Under the pieces are notes generated by a model. It did no database searches, was not told the origin of the DNA, and saw only the letters and a program-made list of their open reading frames with translations. Shown here piece by piece: positions 58,558 to 64,000 of a stretch of 64,000 bases of DNA. The position numbers and the translations under genes are program-made. Source of the DNA: Pasteurella atlantica (GTDB lineage: Bacteria > Pseudomonadota > Gammaproteobacteria > Enterobacterales > Pasteurellaceae); contig NZ_OY856306.1 of the NCBI RefSeq assembly GCF_963693435.1, forward strand, positions 1,302,001 through 1,366,000, in the 5' to 3' direction. The first letter of the stretch is position 1. Every line of letters starts with the position of its first letter.

Positions 58558-58610
58558 AAAGCGGTAAGATTTTTGTAAAAATTTGCAAAGATCTTACCGC
58601 TTTTGTTTTT
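58558..58610 (+). terminator. Terminator built from two inverted uptake signals
   Basis: AAAGCGGTAAGAT (58558-58570) and ATCTTACCGCTTT (58591-58603) pair over 13 bases, then TTGTTTTTG. The arms and loop together show the full uptake motif with ATTTTTG and TTTGCAAA. Confidence 0.85.
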
Positions 58611-58683
58611 GTGATCAAATTGAAAAAGAATGCCAAAAAAACACGAAATTTTAATAGGTTTTTGGTATTATATGCAGAATTAT

Positions 58684-58710
58684 GAAAGACAGGGTATGCC
58701 CTGTCTCTAC
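58684..58710. repeat. Palindromic repeat just before mukE
   Basis: AGACAGGG, TATG, CCCTGTCT with outer CTCTACA; ends about 20 bases before the mukE ATG, with the ribosome site AAAGAGAACCACA following it. Confidence 0.65.
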
Positions 58711-58732
58711 AAAATAAATAAAGAGAACCACA

Positions 58733-59479
58733 ATGACACAAAACATAGAAGACGTAATTTCAACTAAGTTAGCAATCGCTATTGCTAATCCTATTTTTCC
58801 TGAACTAGACAGCCAGTTACGAGCAGGGCGACATATTAGTATTGATTTGTTAGATCAACATAGTTTTTTGATGGATTATCAAGCGGAATTAGAGCAATTT
58901 TATCGCCGTTATAATGTGGAGCTAATTCGTGCACCTGAGGGCTTTTTCTATTTACGTCCAAAAGCGACAACTTTGATTGCTCGTAGTGTGATGAGTGAAA
59001 TGGAGATGCTGGTGGGTAAGGTGCTTTGTTATCTTTATCTAAGCCCTGAACGTTTGGCACAGCAAGGGATTTTTAGTTTTGATGATGTTTATGATGAGTT
59101 ATTAAACCTTGCAGATGAAACAAAATTATTAAAAGCGGTGAATCCACGTTCGACAGGTTCTGATTTAGATAAAGCGAAATTATTAGAAAAAGTCAGTGGG
59201 GCTTTACGTCGTTTAATGCGTATTGGAATGATTACTCGTGTTGGTGATCAAAATAGCAAAAAATTTGTAATTTCAGAGTCAGTATTCCGTTTTGGTGCTG
59301 ATGTTCGCAGTGGCGATGATCCACGTGAAGCACAACTTCGCTTAATTCGTGATGGAGAAGGTACAACCCCACAAGAATTAGAAAAACAAGCACAAGCGGT
59401 GGTTTTTGATCAAGAAAATGCAGATGATGAAGATGAGCAGTTTGATGAAATTGAACAAGATTTAGGTAAGGAAGAATAA
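58733..59479 (+). CDS. mukE: Condensin subunit MukE
   Basis: Kite protein that binds MukF and regulates MukB ATPase. The 248-residue protein shows [40 protein letters not shown] and the winged-helix segment [21 protein letters not shown], and ends in an acidic tail (about 225-248). Its stop and the mukB start overlap as TAATG, so the two are coupled; mukF is 661 bases upstream, across the DUF2853 gene and a terminator, so mukEB may need its own promoter. Confidence 0.96.
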   Translation: MTQNIEDVISTKLAIAIANPIFPELDSQLRAGRHISIDLLDQHSFLMDYQAELEQFYRRYNVELIRAPEGFFYLRPKATTLIARSVMSEMEMLVGKVLCYLYLSPERLAQQGIFSFDDVYDELLNLADETKLLKAVNPRSTGSDLDKAKLLEKVSGALRRLMRIGMITRVGDQNSKKFVISESVFRFGADVRSGDDPREAQLRLIRDGEGTTPQELEKQAQAVVFDQENADDEDEQFDEIEQDLGKEE

Positions 59480-62400
59480 TGACTGAACAACAATTTGAAT
59501 TACAAGTAGAACAACAAGAATTGCAAAAAACAGTAGAAATCACACCGCTTGCTTCTCCTATTGTAGATAAGCCTGTCGTAACTAAAAAAGAAAGCATTGC
59601 ACGAGGAAAATTTATTTCTTTAACCTTAATTAACTGGAACGGTTTTTTTGCACGTACTTTTGATTTAGATGATTTAGTGACCACGCTTTCAGGCGGAAAC
59701 GGTGCGGGTAAATCCACCACAATGGCAGGTTTTGTTACGGCGTTAATTCCAGATTTAACTTTGTTAAACTTCCGTAATACCACAGAGGCAGGCTCAACAG
59801 CAGGCTCTCGTGATAAAGGCTTACACGGTAAATTGAAATCAGGCGTGTGTTATGCAGTGTTAGAAAGTGAAAACTCTCGCAAACAGCGTATTATTTCAGG
59901 GGTGCGTTTGCAACAAGTGGCTGGACGAGATAAGAAAGTGGATATTCGTCCATTTTCATTGCAAAATTTACCGACTGAGCAGTCTATTATTAGCATTTTA
60001 ACGGAAAAAGTGGCTGATCGTAGTGCGAGAGTATTAGCGTTAAATGAGTTAAAAGAGAAATGTGAAAGTACCGAAATTCAGTTCAAACAATATAATTCAA
60101 TTACCGATTATCACAGCTTTTTATTTGATTTAGGCGTGTTACCAAAACGTTTAAGATCGGCATCGGATCGTAGCAAATTCTATAAATTGATTGAGGCGTC
60201 CCTTTATGGTGGGATTTCAGGGGCGATTACAAAATCATTACGTGAATATTTATTGCCTGAAAATACAGGGGTTCGCCAAGCCTTCCAAGATATGGAATCG
60301 GCATTGCGTGAAAACCGTATGACGTTAGAGGCGATCAAGGTAACGCAATCTGATCGTGATATGTTCAAAAAACTGATTACAGAAAGTACCAACTATGTGT
60401 CTGCGGATTATATGCGTAATGCGAATGAGCGTCGTGGTAATGTTGAAAATGTGTTGGCACAGCGTAAAAACTGGCAAGAAGTAAAAGCGAAAATTGAGTT
60501 ATCACAAACGCAATTAGTGGAATATAGCCGTGAAGTCAGTGAAATTGCGGAAACGGAAAGCCATTTAGAGGCAGAATTTAATAGTGCGACCGATCATCTA
60601 AATTTAGTGATGAATGCACTACGTCATCAAGAAAAAGTAGAACGCTATCAAGATGAAGTCAATGATTTAGTTGAGAAAATCGAAGAACAGCAAATGGCAA
60701 TGGAAGAGCTTTCTGAACAAGTGGAAAGTTCGCAATTTAGAGCCGAAGAATCCGAAGAAGTAGTGGAAGATTTACGCTCACAACTCGCTGATTATCAACA
60801 AGCCTTAGACGCCCAACAAACACGGGCATTGCAATATCAACAGGCAGTCCAAGCCCTTGAAAAAGCAAAACAAGTGTGTGGCTTGCCAAATTTAGATTTA
60901 CACAATATTCAAGATTATGCGGTTGAATTTGAAGCCCAAGCGGAAGAATTAACGGATAAAGTGTTTGAATTAGAACAGCGTTTATCGGTGTCAGAAATTG
61001 CCAAAGAGCAGTTTGATAAAGCCTATGATTTGGTTTGTAAAATTTCAGGAAAAATTGACCGCTCGGAAGCGTGGAATGAAGCGAAAGCGTTATTATCGGT
61101 TTACCCAAATCAAAAATCACAAGCAAATCAAGCGGTGAGTTTACGCCAAAAATTAAATGAATTAGAACGTAAATTACAGCAACAACAAAATGCTGAGCGT
61201 TTGTTAAAAGAATTTAATCACAAAGCTCAAACAGACTTTACCACAGCCGAAGAGTTAGAAAGCTATTTTGAAGAGCAACAAGCGAGCTTAGAAGATATTG
61301 AGGCGGAACTTGGCGAAGTGGTGGAAGTACGTTCAACGCAACGTCAGCAGTTAGAACAACTTAACCAACAATATCAAAAACTAACTCAAACTGCACCAGC
61401 GTGGCATACTGCACAATCAGCATTAGAGCGTTTACAAGAACAATGCGACAGAGAATTTGAGGCAAGTCAGCAGGTTATGACCTTTATGCAAGACACCTTA
61501 AATTCAGAGCGTGAAATAACCTTAGAGCGTGATAAATTAGCCAGAAAATCAGATCGTTTAGAAGGGCAAATTACCCGTTTGAGCCAGCCTGATGGTTCAG
61601 AAGATCCACGCTTAAATCAACTTGCCGAGCGTTTTGGTGGTGTGTTGCTTTCAGAATTATACGAAGATGTGTCTATTGATGATGCCCCTTATTTCTCCGC
61701 CCTTTATGGCGAAGCACGTCACGCAATCGTGGTGCGAGATTTAGAAAGTGTGAAATCACAATTAGAGCAGTTAGATGATTGCCCTGATGATCTTTATTTA
61801 ATTGAGGGCGATCCAAGTTCATTTGATGATGATGTATTTGAAGCGACCGAATTAGGCGATGGTGTGGTGGTGCAAGTTTCAAACCGTCAATGGCGTTATT
61901 CAAAATTCCCACAAGTGCCATTATTTGGACGTGCAGCCCGTGAGAAACAGCTCGAATTATTAAAAGCTGAACAGGAAGAAATTACCGAACAGCACGCAAA
62001 ATGTGCTTTTGAAGTGCAAAAATGTCAGCGTTTATATCAACATTTAAGCCAGTTTGTAGGGACTCATTTAAGTCTTGCCTTTGAAGTTAATCCTGAACAA
62101 GCAATGCAAGAAATTGCGACACAACGTGCTGAAATTGAACGTGAATTAAGTCAAATCAGCGGTAATGAGCAACAATTACGCCATAAACGTGATAATTGTA
62201 AAGAGCAGTTGCAACTTCTTAATAAAGCTTTACCACAGGTTGAATTATTAGCAGACGAAACTTTAATTGATCGTGCAGAAGAGTGCAAAGAGCAGTTATT
62301 AGAGGCACAAGAAGATGAGCAATTTATCCGTCAATTTGGGCAATATTTAGCACAATTAGAACCGATTGCAACCGCTTTACAAAGTGATCCGACTAAATTT

Positions 62401-63987
62401 GAACAGCTTGAAGCAGAATATAAGCGGTCTGTTTCTGATCAAAAATTACGAAAACAGCAAGTGTTCTGTTTGTCTGATGTAATGAACCGACGTTTGCATT
62501 TTAGCTATGAAGATTCAACCCAAGAGGGTTCAGAATTAACCGAACAGTTGCGTGTGCGTTTAGAAAATGCGCAACGTGAACGTGAACAAGCAAAAGCACA
62601 ATTTAGACAAGCGCAAACACAATATACACAATATAATCAAGTGCTTACGTCATTACGCAGTTCTTATGAGGCGAAAAATGAAATGCTTGTAGAATTAGTG
62701 CGTGAAATTGATGAATTAGGTTTACGAGGCGATACAGAAGCTGAAGCTCGTGCAAGAACACAACGTGATGAATTGCAACAACGTTTAAGTCAGCAACGTA
62801 GCCGTAAGAGTTATTTAGAAAAACAATTAGCTGTAATTGAGGCTGATATGGATAATCTAAATCGTGCGGTACGCAAGGCTGAGCGTGATTATAAAGTATT
62901 GCGTGAACAAGTGGTGCAAGCGAAAGTGAGCTGGTGCGTGGTAATGCGTTTATCTCGCAACAGTGATGTTGAAAAACGCTTGAACCGTCGTGAATTGGCG
63001 TATATGTCATCGGAAGAATTACGTTCAATTTCGGATAAAGCCTTAGGGGCGTTACGTATTGCGGTGGCGGATAATGAATATCTGCGTGATAGCTTGCGAG
63101 CCTCAGAAGATAATCGTAAACCTGAAAATAAAGTGGCATTCTTTATTGCGGTTTATCAGCATTTACGTGAGCGAATTCGTCAAGATATTATCAAAACGGA
63201 CGATCCGATTGACGCCATTGAACAAATGGAAATTGAACTTTCTCGTTTAACCAGTGAATTGACAAATCGTGAGAAAAAATTAGCGATCAGTTCGGAAAGT
63301 GTGGCAAATATTTTACGCAAAACCATTCAACGTGAACAAAACCGTATTTTACAACTTAATCAAGGGCTACAAAATATTACTTTTGGACAGGTTAAAGGGG
63401 TGCGTTTGGTGGTAAATATTCGTGATACCCACGCTATTTTACTTAACGCATTATCGACCGAAAAAGAGAACCACAAAGATTTATTTGAAAGCGAAAAACT
63501 TGGTTTCTCTGAGGCATTGGCGATGTTGTATAAACGTGTAAATCCACACCTTGAACTTGGACAACGCACCGCACAAACGATTGGCGAAGAATTGTTGGAT
63601 TACCGTAACTATCTTGACCTTGATGTTGAAACCTATCGTGGTGCAGATGGTTGGATGAAAGCCCAAAGTAGCTCACTTTCAACAGGGGAGGCGATTGGTA
63701 CAGGTATGTCAATCTTGTTAATGGTGGTACAAAGTTGGGAAGAAGAATCTCGCCGTATGCGTGCCAAAGATATTCTCCCTTGTCGCTTATTATTCTTAGA
63801 TGAAGCGGCTCGACTTGACGCAAAATCTATCAACACCTTATTTGAATTGTGTGACCGTTTAGATATGCAATTACTGATCGCCGCCCCTGAAAATATCAGC
63901 CCAGAACAGGGAACGACTTATAAATTGGTACGTAAAATTGCGAATAATCAAGAGTATGTTCACGTGGTTGGATTGAAAGGATTTTAA
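59479..63987 (+). CDS. mukB: Condensin SMC-like ATPase MukB
   Basis: Large SMC-type ATPase, 1502 residues, forming a dimer with hinge and head. Walker [12 protein letters not shown] is at residues 71-81, followed by long coiled coils (about 300-665 and 810-1110), a hinge region (about 666-785), and the C-terminal head with [16 protein letters not shown] and Walker [15 protein letters not shown]. The N-terminus carries about 38 residues more than E. coli MukB before [17 protein letters not shown]; no internal ATG allows a shorter start, and similar extensions exist in Haemophilus (from memory). Complete within the window. Confidence 0.98.
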   Translation: MTEQQFELQVEQQELQKTVEITPLASPIVDKPVVTKKESIARGKFISLTLINWNGFFARTFDLDDLVTTLSGGNGAGKSTTMAGFVTALIPDLTLLNFRNTTEAGSTAGSRDKGLHGKLKSGVCYAVLESENSRKQRIISGVRLQQVAGRDKKVDIRPFSLQNLPTEQSIISILTEKVADRSARVLALNELKEKCESTEIQFKQYNSITDYHSFLFDLGVLPKRLRSASDRSKFYKLIEASLYGGISGAITKSLREYLLPENTGVRQAFQDMESALRENRMTLEAIKVTQSDRDMFKKLITESTNYVSADYMRNANERRGNVENVLAQRKNWQEVKAKIELSQTQLVEYSREVSEIAETESHLEAEFNSATDHLNLVMNALRHQEKVERYQDEVNDLVEKIEEQQMAMEELSEQVESSQFRAEESEEVVEDLRSQLADYQQALDAQQTRALQYQQAVQALEKAKQVCGLPNLDLHNIQDYAVEFEAQAEELTDKVFELEQRLSVSEIAKEQFDKAYDLVCKISGKIDRSEAWNEAKALLSVYPNQKSQANQAVSLRQKLNELERKLQQQQNAERLLKEFNHKAQTDFTTAEELESYFEEQQASLEDIEAELGEVVEVRSTQRQQLEQLNQQYQKLTQTAPAWHTAQSALERLQEQCDREFEASQQVMTFMQDTLNSEREITLERDKLARKSDRLEGQITRLSQPDGSEDPRLNQLAERFGGVLLSELYEDVSIDDAPYFSALYGEARHAIVVRDLESVKSQLEQLDDCPDDLYLIEGDPSSFDDDVFEATELGDGVVVQVSNRQWRYSKFPQVPLFGRAAREKQLELLKAEQEEITEQHAKCAFEVQKCQRLYQHLSQFVGTHLSLAFEVNPEQAMQEIATQRAEIERELSQISGNEQQLRHKRDNCKEQLQLLNKALPQVELLADETLIDRAEECKEQLLEAQEDEQFIRQFGQYLAQLEPIATALQSDPTKFEQLEAEYKRSVSDQKLRKQQVFCLSDVMNRRLHFSYEDSTQEGSELTEQLRVRLENAQREREQAKAQFRQAQTQYTQYNQVLTSLRSSYEAKNEMLVELVREIDELGLRGDTEAEARARTQRDELQQRLSQQRSRKSYLEKQLAVIEADMDNLNRAVRKAERDYKVLREQVVQAKVSWCVVMRLSRNSDVEKRLNRRELAYMSSEELRSISDKALGALRIAVADNEYLRDSLRASEDNRKPENKVAFFIAVYQHLRERIRQDIIKTDDPIDAIEQMEIELSRLTSELTNREKKLAISSESVANILRKTIQREQNRILQLNQGLQNITFGQVKGVRLVVNIRDTHAILLNALSTEKENHKDLFESEKLGFSEALAMLYKRVNPHLELGQRTAQTIGEELLDYRNYLDLDVETYRGADGWMKAQSSSLSTGEAIGTGMSILLMVVQSWEEESRRMRAKDILPCRLLFLDEAARLDAKSINTLFELCDRLDMQLLIAAPENISPEQGTTYKLVRKIANNQEYVHVVGLKGF

Positions 63988-64000
63988 GTTTAATTATTAC

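Noticed and set aside
62645-63139. Minus-strand ORFs inside mukB, rapA, ileS and aspS
   Set aside because: All lie inside well-supported genes on the other strand or in another frame, and show no recognisable motif.

Overview
The window is AT-rich chromosomal DNA from a member of the Pasteurellaceae. Gene content (siaPQM/nan genes, mukFEB, lepB-rnc-era, fused hldE, an stand-alone short pabB, one-parvulin-domain surA) fits this family. Many copies of an uptake-signal-like motif built on AAGCGGT followed by an A/T-rich stretch and TTTGCAAA (or its complement) point to the Actinobacillus pleuropneumoniae / Mannheimia / H. ducreyi type of DNA uptake signal rather than the H. influenzae type. I cannot name the species.

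Layout. 0-9 kb: sialic acid uptake and catabolism (nanK partial, nanE, divergent siaP-siaQM), a small membrane-anchored unknown, aspS, then a SiaR-like RpiR regulator and nagB. 9-17 kb: an ftsN-like SPOR protein, lepB-rnc-era, and convergent rluA, rapA and RNase I. 17-24 kb: yfhL ferredoxin, pssA, ileS, recO, alr. 24-30 kb: asd, a GC-rich inverted-repeat element, rnb, a mutS remnant, parC. 30-37 kb: four tRNA genes (Gln, Gln, Leu, Met), aroE-tsaC-yrdD-like, yqfB-recX-recA with an SOS box, surA, hldE. 37-43.3 kb: the main accessory region, with a gene for an acidic repeat protein (43 pentapeptide units plus five 26-residue units) flanked by nearly identical direct repeats, a 14-copy heptanucleotide tract, an operon of a multi-OmpA-domain protein and a membrane coiled-coil/helix-hairpin-helix protein, and a secreted YD-repeat protein. 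43.3-52 kb: uup, pabB-pabC, menC, a solitary fbpA, menF, a second GC-rich inverted-repeat element, alaA. 52-56.5 kb: a second accessory region with a secreted unknown, a truncated ORF, a frameshifted SMI1/KNR4 gene, an unknown gene split by an IS630-family element, and an intact SMI1/KNR4 gene. 56.7-64 kb: the condensin operon mukF-mukE-mukB, unusually interrupted by a DUF2853 gene.

How the parts work together. SiaPQM imports sialic acid; NanK and NanE convert the released N-acetylmannosamine to GlcNAc-6-P; NagB feeds the product to glycolysis. The regulator beside nagB probably senses glucosamine-6-phosphate together with CRP, as known for H. influenzae SiaR. Short palindromic repeats with conserved ends and covarying stems lie after or between many genes and probably serve as terminators or REP-like elements. 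The less ordinary signals are the repeat-protein cassette at 37.3-39.7 kb, the DUF2853 insertion in the muk operon, the mutS vestige, and the decaying immunity-gene cluster with its IS630 insertion. I saw no CRISPR array, prophage or rRNA operon.
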